Assembly: GCF_002270485.1 (NCBI RefSeq)
Contig: NZ_NQOG01000006.1
Coordinates: forward strand, 1-64,000
DNA length: 64,000 nt
Direction of reading: 5' to 3'
From: Anaerostipes hominis (ex Lee et al. 2021)
GTDB taxonomy: Bacteria; Bacillota; Clostridia; Lachnospirales; Lachnospiraceae
Below the pieces are notes generated by a model. The model saw only the letters and a program-made list of their open reading frames with translations. It was not told where the DNA came from and ran no database searches. Within the stretch, counting starts at the first letter, position 1, and each line of letters opens with the position of its first letter. The position numbers and the translations under genes were made by a program. Shown piece after piece: positions 16,663 through 25,479 of the stretch.

Positions 16663-17637
16663 ATGAAAGATATCTACGGACGCACAATTGATTACATGAG
16701 GATTTCCGTCACTGACTGTTGTAATTTAAGGTGCCGGTATTGTATGCCGGAAGATATTCAATCTGTGGAACATGCAGATATTTTAAGCTACGAAGAACTG
16801 TTAAGCATATGTGAGAGCGCCGCAGATCTGGGCATCTGTAAGTTTAAGATCACGGGAGGAGAGCCTCTGGTGAGGAAAGGATGTGTTGGCTTTATAGAAA
16901 GGCTGAAACAGCTTCCCGGAGTCAGGCAGGTCACCCTGACCAGCAACGGCCTCCTCCTAAAACCATATCTTGAACGGCTGAAAGAGGCAGGGATCGACGG
17001 CATTAACGTCAGCCTGGACACACTGGACGAGAAAAAGTATAAAGCTGTTACCGGGAAAACAGGAGTACAGACGGTTTTGTCGGCCGTCAGAAAATCCGCC
17101 TGCATGGGACTGAACACCAAAATAAATTGTGTGATTATGAAGGGTATCAACGACGGGGAAATCTTTGATCTGCTGGATATAGGCAGAAAAGATGCCGTTG
17201 ATATCCGTTTCATTGAGATAATGCCCATCGGCTTTGGAAAACAATTCACCGGAATGGATTCGGATGAGATCATGTCTCTGCTCCGTGAAAAATATCCCGG
17301 CATCAAAAAAGAAGAACAGGTCAGGGGAAACGGACCTGCCAGATATTTAAAAATCCCCGGTTTTTGCGGAGCCGTGGGGTTCATCGATGCGGTCCACTGT
17401 AAATTCTGCGGAAAGTGCAACAGAATCCGGCTCACCTCAGAAGGTTTCTTAAAGCCTTGTCTGTATTACAGCCGCGGCATACCTCTGAGAGAAAAATTAA
17501 GATCCGGAATATCAAGAGAAGAGCTTTCACAACTCATATGCCAGACTGTCCTGGATAAGCCTGAAGGACACCGATTTTCTGAGAGAGACCCGAACGGTAA
17601 AGCAGACAGCCGGAAAATGTCACAGATCGGAGGATAA
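16663..17637 (+). CDS. moaA: GTP 3',8-cyclase MoaA
   Basis: A 324-residue radical SAM enzyme that makes the first intermediate of molybdopterin. The N-terminal cluster CNLRCRYCMP, the C-terminal cluster CKFCGKCNRIRLTSEGFLKPC, and the C-terminal Gly-Gly (QIGG), needed for activity in MoaA, are all visible. I start at the ATG at 16663; a GTG at 16660 is equally near AAAGGA. No other molybdenum cofactor gene is in the window; MoaC, MoaE or MoeA would have to be elsewhere. It lies 15 bases after the aldehyde dehydrogenase gene and probably shares its transcript. Confidence 0.93.
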   Translation: MKDIYGRTIDYMRISVTDCCNLRCRYCMPEDIQSVEHADILSYEELLSICESAADLGICKFKITGGEPLVRKGCVGFIERLKQLPGVRQVTLTSNGLLLKPYLERLKEAGIDGINVSLDTLDEKKYKAVTGKTGVQTVLSAVRKSACMGLNTKINCVIMKGINDGEIFDLLDIGRKDAVDIRFIEIMPIGFGKQFTGMDSDEIMSLLREKYPGIKKEEQVRGNGPARYLKIPGFCGAVGFIDAVHCKFCGKCNRIRLTSEGFLKPCLYYSRGIPLREKLRSGISREELSQLICQTVLDKPEGHRFSERDPNGKADSRKMSQIGG

Positions 17638-17690
17638 AAAAGACGCTTTTAAATGGCCTATTGAGGTGGCCTTTAAAAGCGTCTTTTAGC
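17636..17690. terminator. Bidirectional intrinsic terminator between moaA and the flavodiiron gene
   Basis: GACGCTTTTAAATGGCC (17642-17658) pairs with GGCCTTTAAAAGCGTC (17668-17683) with one bulge, with A-rich sequence on the left and TTTT on the right. It can serve both convergent genes. Confidence 0.88.
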
Positions 17691-17701
17691 ATATATATTA
17701 T

Positions 17702-18898
17702 TTAGTTCATAGATTCCAAAATTGCATCAACCATTGCGTCGATTTCCTCTGACTGGCTGTCGTTCAGCGCAGATTTGATCGTTATGGTTGGTTCCAGGAC
17801 AGTCATTTCTTTCATACCTGACACCAACTCGTTCATCTGTCTGCCGGAAGTTGCCGCCCACGTTCCGTTCTGCATGAACGCTATGGTACGTTTCTGAAGA
17901 TTATGTGCTTTCAGATCAAGCAGCACGGTCTCCATATTCGGGAAAATACCGCCGTTGTATGTCGGAGACGCAAATACCAGATGGCTTGCGCGGAATGCTT
18001 CGGAAACAACCACAGACGGATGGGTTACAGACACATCGTACATGGCAATATTTTTAAGACCTTTGTCAGCAAGGCGGGAAGCCAGTACATTGGCTGCATT
18101 TTCCGTGTTGCCGTAAATAGATGCATAAGCGATCATGACACCCTGGTCTTCCGGCTCGTAAGTGCTCCATTTCTGATACTTTTCAATGAACCACTCAAGG
18201 TCTTTTCTCCACACCGGACCATGGAGCGGACATATCATTCCGATTTCCACATTGGAAGCCTTCTTTAACAGAGCCTGTACCTGAGCTCCGTATTTTCCTA
18301 CGATATTCGTATAATATCTTCTGGCATCATCCAGCCATTTGTGCTCAAATTCAATCTCATCGGCAAACAGATTTCCGTTGATCGCCCCGAAAGTTCCGAA
18401 GGCATCTGCAGAAAATAATATTTTGTCCGTCGTATCATATGTGACCATAACTTCCGGCCAATGTACCATAGGTGCCATAAGGAATGTGAAAGTATGTTTT
18501 CCGGTACAGAGGGTATCGTTTTCCTTCACGATGACAGCGTCTGTCTCGATCTTAAAGAACTGTTTGATAATGTCCGCCGTCTTTGCATTGCATACGATCT
18601 GAACATCCGGATATCGCATGATTACTTCTTTGAGCATGGCACAGTGATCAGGTTCCATGTGGTTGATAATCACATAATCCAGTGTGCGTTCTCCGAGCGC
18701 ATGGACAAGGTTTTCAAAAAACTGCTCGCTGACAGCCTTGTCCACCGTATCGAAAAGCACTGTCTTTTCATCTAACAGCACATAAGAATTGTAAGAAACA
18801 CCGTTTGGCACCGGAAAAATGTTTTCAAACAGGGCGAGTCTCCTGTCGTTTCCTCCGATCCAATATAAGTCGTCTGTAATATTTTTTGTACAATACAT
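17702..18898 (-). CDS. fprA: Flavodiiron protein (A-type flavoprotein, O2/NO reductase)
   Basis: A 398-residue cytoplasmic enzyme. Residues 1 to about 250 are a metallo-beta-lactamase-type diiron domain with ligands in HMEPDH (80-85), His in MVHWPE (146), Asp in SADAFG and His in CPLHGPVW. The rest is a flavodoxin domain (YASIYGNTENAA, then SPTYNGGIFPNM). It reduces O2 to water or NO to N2O and protects strict anaerobes. No C-terminal rubredoxin is attached. Start at 18898 after AAGGGG. Confidence 0.93.
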   Translation of the reverse strand: MYCTKNITDDLYWIGGNDRRLALFENIFPVPNGVSYNSYVLLDEKTVLFDTVDKAVSEQFFENLVHALGERTLDYVIINHMEPDHCAMLKEVIMRYPDVQIVCNAKTADIIKQFFKIETDAVIVKENDTLCTGKHTFTFLMAPMVHWPEVMVTYDTTDKILFSADAFGTFGAINGNLFADEIEFEHKWLDDARRYYTNIVGKYGAQVQALLKKASNVEIGMICPLHGPVWRKDLEWFIEKYQKWSTYEPEDQGVMIAYASIYGNTENAANVLASRLADKGLKNIAMYDVSVTHPSVVVSEAFRASHLVFASPTYNGGIFPNMETVLLDLKAHNLQKRTIAFMQNGTWAATSGRQMNELVSGMKEMTVLEPTITIKSALNDSQSEEIDAMVDAILESMN

Positions 18899-18952
18899 GT
18901 TTTCATCCCCTTAGCTTGTTTGATTATTTTTTGTCAATATTATATCAATACT

Positions 18953-18981
18953 AGTATAATGTCCCAAAATGCATTTTACAA
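18953..18981 (-). promoter_or_regulatory. Promoter of the flavodiiron gene
   Basis: On the minus strand, TTGTAA (18981-18976), 17 bases, TATACT (18958-18953), about 55 bases before the start codon. The long AT-rich leader could hold operator sites but none is clear. Confidence 0.55.
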
Positions 18982-19058
18982 GTCAAATATACCAACTGAA
19001 AAAGATTCTACATAATTTCCAGCATGTTTTTATTATATAAATTCTTTGTTAGTAAAAA

Positions 19059-19087
19059 TTGACACATTTCCATTCCTCTTTTATAAT
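19059..19087 (+). promoter_or_regulatory. Promoter of the Thr-rich protein operon
   Basis: A consensus promoter: TTGACA (19059-19064), 17 bases, TATAAT (19082-19087), 60 bases before the start codon. Confidence 0.8.
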
Positions 19088-19147
19088 GGAGACGGCATAG
19101 AGAAGGAAAATAAAACAAAAATTTATATAAGAACAGGAGATAAGACA

Positions 19148-19549
19148 ATGCAGATCAGTAAAAAAAATATGATCGCACTGATCTTCGGGACAGTTGCTGT
19201 GATCATTTGCATGGTCATTGTAGTAATGTTTTCCGGCGGATTTAAAAAGGATAAAGAAGACTCAGCAGTAACTGAGACATCCTCGGAAGAGACAACGTTG
19301 GAAGATACCGGATCTTCCGAAGATCATCAGACGCCGGAACGCGGCACAGAAAGCACCAGGTCCGGAAAACAGAGTACGACCGCAACCCACAGGAGTACGG
19401 CGACGCGCAGACAGAAGAGGACTACGGCCGAACGGCAGAAAACGACAACAGCCACACAACAAAAGACCGAGGCACCAAAACCTGCCACGACGGAACAGCC
19501 GGCCACAACGGAACAGCAGCAGGAACAAACTGAAGATAACGTTCAATAA
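19148..19549 (+). CDS. Membrane-anchored Thr/Gln-rich protein of unknown function
   Basis: A 133-residue protein: a short basic start, one transmembrane segment at about residues 7-29 (MIALIFGTVAVIICMVIVVMF), then a polar tail rich in Thr, Glu, Gln and Arg with repeats such as TEQPATTEQQ. The tail has low complexity and no folded domain. The orientation (basic residues before the helix) puts the tail outside. It may be a cell-envelope spacer or a target for glycosylation; that is inference. AGGAGA lies upstream of the ATG at 19148, while the longer open frame has no ribosome site. The next gene is a SanA-like envelope protein 13 bases later. Confidence 0.6.
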   Translation: MQISKKNMIALIFGTVAVIICMVIVVMFSGGFKKDKEDSAVTETSSEETTLEDTGSSEDHQTPERGTESTRSGKQSTTATHRSTATRRQKRTTAERQKTTTATQQKTEAPKPATTEQPATTEQQQEQTEDNVQ

Positions 19550-19562
19550 GGAGTTATGAGAG

Positions 19563-20165
19563 ATGAAAGGCAAAAAAAGACATATTTGGCTCTGGTTTCT
19601 TCCGGAAATCCTGGCCGCAGGTTTTTCTCTGTTTTCATATAGAAGGCTGCATGGAAAACAAAAGAGGGCAGTGCCGGATGTATTCTTCTGTGAGGCGCTC
19701 AAAAGGAGGGACGGCATTTTAGTTCCGGGCGCCCTCGTAAAAAACGGTGTCATAGGCGCACAGCTTAAGGACCGTCTGGACGGGGCGCTGAGGCTTTACC
19801 GGGCCGGTGTCTGCAGGTTTATTCTGATCTCAGGAACGAAAAAGGAAGTAAAGTTCATGCAAATGTACCTGCTTTTAAGAGGAATTCCAAAGGAAAATCT
19901 ATATGAAGACCGAGAAGGATTCGATACATTCCGCACAATGAAGAATACAAGTTCCGCGTTTCGCGGAAAATCATTTTATGTGTGCACGCAGAAGCTGTAC
20001 GTCCCAAGGACAGATTATCTGGCAGAAGCCGCAGGACTTAACGCCCATGCGGTTATCGCAGATACGATGATCTATCAAAGCAGACACAAAGACAGAGTAC
20101 GGGAATATTTTGCCGCATCCAAGGCACTGCTGGAGGGAGTGGTTTATCAGTGGATCAGGCGTTAG
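19563..20165 (+). CDS. SanA/YdcF-like DUF218 envelope protein
   Basis: A 200-residue protein with an N-terminal membrane segment (residues 6-22) and a DUF218 domain: DGILVPGALVKNGVIGAQLKDRLDGALRLYRAG, FILISG, then a C-terminal SRHKDRVREYFAASKALLEG. This matches the SanA branch, linked in enterobacteria to vancomycin exclusion and envelope integrity; the chemistry is unknown. AAGGAG upstream of the previous stop and GAGAG before the ATG support the start. Its end overlaps the next gene by 16 bases. Confidence 0.8.
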   Translation: MKGKKRHIWLWFLPEILAAGFSLFSYRRLHGKQKRAVPDVFFCEALKRRDGILVPGALVKNGVIGAQLKDRLDGALRLYRAGVCRFILISGTKKEVKFMQMYLLLRGIPKENLYEDREGFDTFRTMKNTSSAFRGKSFYVCTQKLYVPRTDYLAEAAGLNAHAVIADTMIYQSRHKDRVREYFAASKALLEGVVYQWIRR

Positions 20166-20713
20166 ACTATAGAGTGATTTACAGCAGCAGAAAAACTCTG
20201 GCCGTCACAGTGACTGCGGACGGACAGGTGATTATCAGAGCGCCCGAACGATTTCCAAAAAGTGAGATCCGCAGATTTATCGAAGATAAACAAGACTGGA
20301 TCAGACACCACGTGAAGCTTTCAGAGGAGAGAAAAAGTAATCAGAAAAATATCCGTATGACGGCCGAAGAACGGGAAGCCTATATACAGGAGGCGAAAAC
20401 TGTGATCACACGGCTCTGTCGGATATATGCAGGACAGATGGGAGTTGCTTACGGGAAAATAACGATCCGTGAACAGAAGACACGCTGGGGCAGCGCAAGC
20501 AGCAAAGGAAACTTAAATTTTAACTGGAAGCTGATACTGATGCCGCGAAAAGTTCTTGAATATGTGGTGGTACATGAACTTGCCCACTTAAAAGTCATGA
20601 ACCATTCCCCGGCATTTTATCAGGCAGTCGCACAGTATATGCCGGATTATGAACAGCCGAAAACATGGCTGTCGAAACATGGTGCAGAATATAAAGTTCA
20701 GTTGATTTCATAA
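20150..20713 (+). CDS. YgjP-like metallopeptidase (DUF45)
   Basis: A 187-residue protein with a GTG start. The zinc site is HELAH plus a third His in LKVMNHSPAFY (about residues 143-158). The N-terminal beta region and TRWGSASSKGNLNFNW are typical of the YgjP/DUF45 family, thought to be M48-like zinc peptidases. No signal peptide. It overlaps the SanA-like gene, so both are probably made together. Substrate unknown. Confidence 0.85.
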   Translation: MDQALDYRVIYSSRKTLAVTVTADGQVIIRAPERFPKSEIRRFIEDKQDWIRHHVKLSEERKSNQKNIRMTAEEREAYIQEAKTVITRLCRIYAGQMGVAYGKITIREQKTRWGSASSKGNLNFNWKLILMPRKVLEYVVVHELAHLKVMNHSPAFYQAVAQYMPDYEQPKTWLSKHGAEYKVQLIS

Positions 20714-20726
20714 AGGAGGGACCGTA

Positions 20727-21560
20727 ATGAATGCGGTTTATGAAAAATTACAGATATGCTATGAGAGCATGCAGGAAAAAACAGATTTTAAGCCGCTGAT
20801 AGCCATTGTACTTGGATCAGGACTCGGCGATTTTGCAGAGGATATTCAGATCGAGACAACCGTAGACTATAAGGATCTGCCGGATTTTCCGGTGTCCACA
20901 GTGGAAGGCCATAAAGGAAGATTTATCTTTGGTTATGTAGAAAAGGTACCCGTGGTGATCATGCAGGGAAGAGTCCATTACTATGAAGGTTATGACATGA
21001 CAGATGTGGTCCTGCCAATCCGTCTGATGAAAATGATGGGTGCCAAAGCCCTGATCCTTACCAATGCGGCAGGAGGCGTCAACGACGAATTTGACGCCGG
21101 TGATCTCATGATGATCACTGACCAGATTTCTACCTTCGTTCCTTCTCCGCTGATCGGACCGAACCTGGAAAAGCTGGGAGAACGTTTCTGTGATATGACA
21201 GGCATTTATAATGACAGATTCCAGGACATTTTTCGCAGAATCGCCAGGACACTTGAAATCGATTTGAAGGAAGGCGTCTATGTGCAGCTCAGCGGACCGA
21301 ATTTTGAATCTCCACAGGAGATCAAAATGTGCAGAATACTGGGTGCAGATGCGGTCGGCATGAGTACGGCCTGCGAAGCCGTAGCCGCAAAGCATATGGG
21401 AATGAAGACCTGCGGTATTTCCTGCATCACCAATCCGGGCGCAGGCATCACAATGAAGCCGTTAAGCCATGCAGAAGTTCAGGAGACCGCAGATAAAGCC
21501 GCTCCTGTGTTTAAGGCATTGCTCAAAGAAGGGATCATAAAGATAGCGGAGCTGCTCTGA
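20727..21560 (+). CDS. punA: Purine nucleoside phosphorylase
   Basis: A 277-residue trimeric-type enzyme that splits purine nucleosides with phosphate. Signatures: LGSGLGDF near the N-terminus, VEGHKGRF, LTNAAGGVN, SGPNFESPQE and SCITNPGAG with the base-binding Asn. The ATG follows AAAGGAGGG. Next to an amidohydrolase that deaminates adenosine-type compounds, it suggests purine salvage. Confidence 0.95.
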   Translation: MNAVYEKLQICYESMQEKTDFKPLIAIVLGSGLGDFAEDIQIETTVDYKDLPDFPVSTVEGHKGRFIFGYVEKVPVVIMQGRVHYYEGYDMTDVVLPIRLMKMMGAKALILTNAAGGVNDEFDAGDLMMITDQISTFVPSPLIGPNLEKLGERFCDMTGIYNDRFQDIFRRIARTLEIDLKEGVYVQLSGPNFESPQEIKMCRILGADAVGMSTACEAVAAKHMGMKTCGISCITNPGAGITMKPLSHAEVQETADKAAPVFKALLKEGIIKIAELL

Positions 21561-21598
21561 GAAAAGCAGTTCCGGCAATATATTCAAAGGAGAGTCTC

Positions 21599-22882
21599 AT
21601 GATAAGGATCTATAATGCCAAAATTCTTACAATGGAAAACGGTATGCAGCCGTTTGACGGAGAAATCCAAATTGACGGGTCCCGGATTTCATATGTCGGT
21701 GAGAAAATCTCCGCTTTTTCCGGAGCAGACGGGCAGTTTGAAAGAGAGATTGACGCCCGGGGTGGTCTTTTAATGCCGGGTTTTAAAAATGCCCACACTC
21801 ATTCTGGCATGACCTTTTTAAGGTCCCATGCAGATGACCTGCCGCTGCTTGAATGGCTGAACCGGCAGGTTTTTCCATGGGAGGCAAGGCTCACTCCCGA
21901 CGATATCTATCATCTCTCCAAGCTTGCGGTTATGGAATATCTGACAAGCGGGATGACGGCCAATTTTGATATGTACTTAACACCTGATACGATCGCTCAG
22001 GCATCCGAAGACTGCGGATTCAGGACGGTGCTTTGCGGTGCCCTGAACGATTTTTCACAGTCTGTCGAACAGTTGGACGAATGGTATCAAAAATATAACA
22101 AAAAAGACAGTCTGATCAGCTTTCGGCTTGGCTTTCATGCAGAGTATACCACATCCGAGGAGAAACTTCGCGCTCTAAAAGAGCTGGCGGATCAGTATCA
22201 TGCTCCGGTTTATACCCACAGTTCAGAGGGCCTCCCGGAAGTCATTTCCTGCAAAGAACGCACCGGGCTGACGCCGACGGCTTACATGGACCGACTGGGC
22301 CTGTTCGAGAATGGAGGCGGGTGTTTTCACTGTGTTCATATGGAACCAAAAGATCTCCGGATTTTGAAAAAACGGCGGGTGTCTGTGATTACAAATCCGG
22401 CATCTAATTTGAAGCTGGCAAGCGGCATTGCGCCGATAAAGCAGATGATGGATATGGGGATCAATCTGGCCATCGGGACCGACGGCCCAGCGAGCAACAA
22501 CTGTCTGGACATGTTCCGTGAAATGTTTTTGGTCACAGGGCTCTCCAAGTACCGGGAAAACGACGCCTCGGCCACAGATGCGGACGCTGTGCTCAAAATG
22601 GCTGCGTTGGGCGGCGCAGCGGCAATGGGACTCTCTGACTGTGATATTCTCGCAGAAGGGAAGCAGGCAGACCTGATCCTGATCGACCTGAATCAGCCAA
22701 ACATGCGGCCGCTCCATAATCTGACAAAGAATTTAGTTTACAGCGGAAGCAAACAAAATGTCCGGTTCACTATGGTTGCGGGGAAGATCCTCTATGAGGA
22801 TGGAGAATTCTTTATCGGAGAAGAACCTGATTACGTTTACAGGAAAGCGGAAGAGATCACGGGAAGAATTTTTGGATATTAA
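21599..22882 (+). CDS. mtaD: Amidohydrolase, 5'-methylthioadenosine/S-adenosylhomocysteine deaminase type
   Basis: A 427-residue TIM-barrel metal hydrolase. Metal ligands are in KNAHTHSGM, the middle FHAEYTTS and YTHSSEG, and [15 protein letters not shown] near the C-terminal end. The N-terminal ITMENG-like strand and C-terminal [12 protein letters not shown] form the small composite domain. The DLPLLEWL and PWEARLTP stretches are typical of the SAH/MTA deaminase branch. It follows punA, which fits nucleoside salvage. Related cytosine or guanine deaminases cannot be ruled out. Confidence 0.85.
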   Translation: MIRIYNAKILTMENGMQPFDGEIQIDGSRISYVGEKISAFSGADGQFEREIDARGGLLMPGFKNAHTHSGMTFLRSHADDLPLLEWLNRQVFPWEARLTPDDIYHLSKLAVMEYLTSGMTANFDMYLTPDTIAQASEDCGFRTVLCGALNDFSQSVEQLDEWYQKYNKKDSLISFRLGFHAEYTTSEEKLRALKELADQYHAPVYTHSSEGLPEVISCKERTGLTPTAYMDRLGLFENGGGCFHCVHMEPKDLRILKKRRVSVITNPASNLKLASGIAPIKQMMDMGINLAIGTDGPASNNCLDMFREMFLVTGLSKYRENDASATDADAVLKMAALGGAAAMGLSDCDILAEGKQADLILIDLNQPNMRPLHNLTKNLVYSGSKQNVRFTMVAGKILYEDGEFFIGEEPDYVYRKAEEITGRIFGY

Positions 22883-22898
22883 AAGAAAGAGAGAGCAT

Positions 22899-23345
22899 AT
22901 GAAATTTGTAATTCAAAGAGTCAGCCATGCCGAGGTGGATGCGGACCACAAAACGGTCGGGAGCATTGACCGGGGATTTTTAGTACTGATCGGTGTCGGT
23001 CAGAACGACACGAGAGAGACAGCGGATAAACTGATTAAAAAAATGGCAGGGTTAAGAATATTTGACGATGAAAATGGGAAGACGAATCTTGCACTGAAGG
23101 ATGTGGACGGCAGTCTCCTGCTCGTCTCCCAGTTTACCCTCTATGCAGACTGCAGAAAGGGCAACCGGCCTTCTTTCATCAATGCAGGAAAACCGGACCT
23201 GGCAGAAGAATTGTATGAATATATCATATCAGAGTGCAGAAAAAAAGTTCCGAAAGTCGAGACCGGAATCTTCGGTGCGGAGATGGAAGTGAGGCTTACA
23301 AACGACGGACCGTTCACGATCATACTGGACAGTGAGGACAGCTGA
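22899..23345 (+). CDS. dtd: D-aminoacyl-tRNA deacylase
   Basis: A 148-residue proofreading enzyme that frees D-amino acids from tRNA. The [17 protein letters not shown] motif and the cross-subunit Gly-Pro of TNDGPFT are both present. The ATG at 22899 follows AAAGAAAGAGAG; an open frame reaching further upstream is inside the amidohydrolase gene. Full family length. Confidence 0.95.
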   Translation: MKFVIQRVSHAEVDADHKTVGSIDRGFLVLIGVGQNDTRETADKLIKKMAGLRIFDDENGKTNLALKDVDGSLLLVSQFTLYADCRKGNRPSFINAGKPDLAEELYEYIISECRKKVPKVETGIFGAEMEVRLTNDGPFTIILDSEDS

Positions 23346-23352
23346 ATTTCAG

Positions 23353-23381
23353 TTGTCCTTTGGTATGGTTTATGCTATAAT
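23353..23381 (+). promoter_or_regulatory. Promoter of the pyrH-to-polC run
   Basis: TTGTCC (23353-23358), 17 bases, TATAAT (23376-23381), 43 bases before pyrH. Confidence 0.6.
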
Positions 23382-23424
23382 TCATCAGAGAGAAACAGAA
23401 AAATACGATAGATGAGGTAAGTTC

Positions 23425-24141
23425 ATGAAAGATATAAAGGATATGAAAAGGATTCTTTTGAAGCTGAGCGGCGAAGCACTCGCGGGAGATAAAAAGACTG
23501 GTTTTGACGAAGCCACCTGTATGGATGTGGCAAGACAGGTCAAGGTTTTAGCCGACCGGGGACTCCAGATCTCCATTGTCATCGGAGGCGGTAATTTCTG
23601 GAGAGGACGCACAAGCGAGAATATGGAACGGACGAAAGCAGACCAGATCGGCATGCTGGCTACGGTAATGAACTGTATTTATGTTGCGGACGCTTTCCGC
23701 ACCGCAGGGCTTGAGACCGAAGTATTCACCCCATTTGTGTGCGGCTCGTTTACAGAACTGTTTTCCAAAGACAAGGCGGTAAAAGCCATGGAAGACGGAA
23801 AGATCGCTTTTTTTGCAGGCGGAACCGGACATCCGTATTTTTCTACCGATACGGCAACAGCTCTTCGCGCTGTGGAGATCGAGGCAGATGCTATTCTGCT
23901 CGCCAAGTCTATTGACGGTGTTTACGACAGCGATCCCGCGGTCAACCCCGATGCAAAGAAATACGATACTATCAGTTTAGATGATGTATTGGATCAAAAG
24001 CTTGCAGTCGTGGATTTGACAGCTACGATCATGTGTCTGGAAAACAAGATGCCCCTTGCAGTGTTCGGGCTTAATGAGCCGGACAGCATAGCCGATTTAT
24101 TAAAAGGAAAATTCAATGGTACATATGTTACCGTAAAATAG
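23425..24141 (+). CDS. pyrH: UMP kinase
   Basis: A 238-residue hexameric amino-acid-kinase-fold enzyme making UDP from UMP. RILLKLSGEALAG at the N-terminus, IVIGGGNFWRG, TDTATALRAVEIEAD and the C-terminal TATIMCLENKMPLAVF are family marks. Start at ATG 23425; an ATG six codons later (KRILLK) with AAAGGAT upstream is also possible. Followed 11 bases later by frr, the usual arrangement. Confidence 0.95.
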   Translation: MKDIKDMKRILLKLSGEALAGDKKTGFDEATCMDVARQVKVLADRGLQISIVIGGGNFWRGRTSENMERTKADQIGMLATVMNCIYVADAFRTAGLETEVFTPFVCGSFTELFSKDKAVKAMEDGKIAFFAGGTGHPYFSTDTATALRAVEIEADAILLAKSIDGVYDSDPAVNPDAKKYDTISLDDVLDQKLAVVDLTATIMCLENKMPLAVFGLNEPDSIADLLKGKFNGTYVTVK

Positions 24142-24152
24142 GAGGAAGAAAA

Positions 24153-24698
24153 ATGTTAAAGAAATTTGAAGATAAGATGCAGAAATCTTATGAGAACATG
24201 ACATCAGAATTTATGGCGATACGTGCAGGACGCGCCAATCCTCACGTTCTGGACAAAGTTACCGTAGACTATTACGGAGTGCCTACTCCGATCCAGCAGG
24301 TGGGAAATGTCTCTGTTCCCGAAGCCCGCACGATCCTGATCCAGCCGTGGGAGCCGAATCTGCTAGGAGAGATCGAGAAAGCGATCATGATGTCTGACAT
24401 CGGAATCACTCCCAACAATGACGGAACTGCGATCCGCTTGAATTTCCCGGAACTCACGGAAGAACGCAGAAAGGATCTGGCAAAGGATATCAAAAAAAGA
24501 GGAGAGACAACAAAAGTTGCAGTCCGGAATATCCGCCGGGATGCCAACGATGAACTGAAAAAGATGAACAAAGCCAATGAGCTGAACGACGACCAGTTAA
24601 AAGACCAGGAATCTGAAGTTCAAAAGCTTACGGATGCATATATCAAAAAAATTGATGATGCGGTGGAGGCAAAGTCAAAAGAGATCATGACAGTATAA
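24153..24698 (+). CDS. frr: Ribosome recycling factor
   Basis: A 181-residue two-domain protein that splits post-termination ribosomes with EF-G. RAGRANPHVLDKVTVDYYG, QPWEP and the C-terminal LTEERRKDLAKDIKKRGE helix are typical. GGAGGAAG lies before the ATG. A terminator follows, though the downstream genes are close enough for read-through. Confidence 0.97.
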   Translation: MLKKFEDKMQKSYENMTSEFMAIRAGRANPHVLDKVTVDYYGVPTPIQQVGNVSVPEARTILIQPWEPNLLGEIEKAIMMSDIGITPNNDGTAIRLNFPELTEERRKDLAKDIKKRGETTKVAVRNIRRDANDELKKMNKANELNDDQLKDQESEVQKLTDAYIKKIDDAVEAKSKEIMTV

Positions 24699-24714
24699 CA
24701 ATAAAGAAAAGCTG

Positions 24715-24744
24715 CAGGGCTGGTTTGAGTCAGCCCTGTTTTTT
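24715..24744 (+). terminator. Intrinsic terminator or attenuator after frr
   Basis: CAGGGCTG (24715-24722) and CAGCCCTG (24731-24738) form a stem followed by six T. uppS begins only 24 bases later, so it probably only lowers expression of the downstream genes. Confidence 0.85.
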
Positions 24745-24767
24745 CGATGATTTGACGGAGGTGTTCT

Positions 24768-25475
24768 ATGGAGTCAATGAGAGTGCCGGAGCATGTTGCG
24801 ATAATCTTGGACGGCAACGGCAGATGGGCAAAAAAAAGATTCCTTCCCAGGAATATGGGGCATGCACAGGGCAGCAAGACGGTGGAGAGAATCATTGAGG
24901 ATGCATTTGACATGGGCATCAAATACCTGACGGTATACGCATTTTCAACCGAAAACTGGAGACGTCCGAAGGATGAAGTGGATGCCTTGATGAAGCTTTT
25001 AAGGGACTACTTAAAGACATGCATCAAACGGGCAAATAAAAATAATATGCGAGTCCGCGTCATCGGAGATGTGACCGGGCTTTCAGAGGATCTCAGGGAA
25101 AAGATCGAACAGCTTGAAGAAGCATCCAAGGGCAACACAGGAATCAATTTTACTATCGCCCTGAATTACGGCAGCCGCGATGAAATGATCCGCGCCATGA
25201 AAAAAATGGCCGGTGATCTGCTGGCAGGCACTCTGAAAAAAGAGGAGATCACAGAAGATCTGTTTGCAGGATATCTGGATACAAAGGGACTTCCCGAGCC
25301 TGACCTGATGATCCGCACAAGCGGAGAACAGCGGCTGTCGAATTTCATGCTCTGGCAGCTGGCCTACACAGAATTTTATTTTACCGATGTGCTCTGGCCG
25401 GATTTCAACAAAAAAGAATTGAAAAAAGCTGTGGAGTACTATAACGGAAGAGAACGGAGATTTGGAGGAATATAG
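24768..25475 (+). CDS. uppS: Isoprenyl transferase (undecaprenyl diphosphate synthase)
   Basis: A 235-residue cis-prenyltransferase that builds the C55 carrier lipid for cell wall synthesis. The catalytic Asp is in ILDGNGRWAKKR; GSRDEMIRA and DLMIRTSGEQRLSNFMLWQ are substrate-binding motifs. ACGGAGGTG precedes the ATG. Confidence 0.95.
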   Translation: MESMRVPEHVAIILDGNGRWAKKRFLPRNMGHAQGSKTVERIIEDAFDMGIKYLTVYAFSTENWRRPKDEVDALMKLLRDYLKTCIKRANKNNMRVRVIGDVTGLSEDLREKIEQLEEASKGNTGINFTIALNYGSRDEMIRAMKKMAGDLLAGTLKKEEITEDLFAGYLDTKGLPEPDLMIRTSGEQRLSNFMLWQLAYTEFYFTDVLWPDFNKKELKKAVEYYNGRERRFGGI

Positions 25476-25479
25476 ACTT

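Noticed and set aside
18899-19058. A shared operator between the flavodiiron gene and the Thr-rich gene
   Set aside because: The gap is AT-rich with divergent promoters, but I could not find a convincing palindrome or repeat that would serve both.
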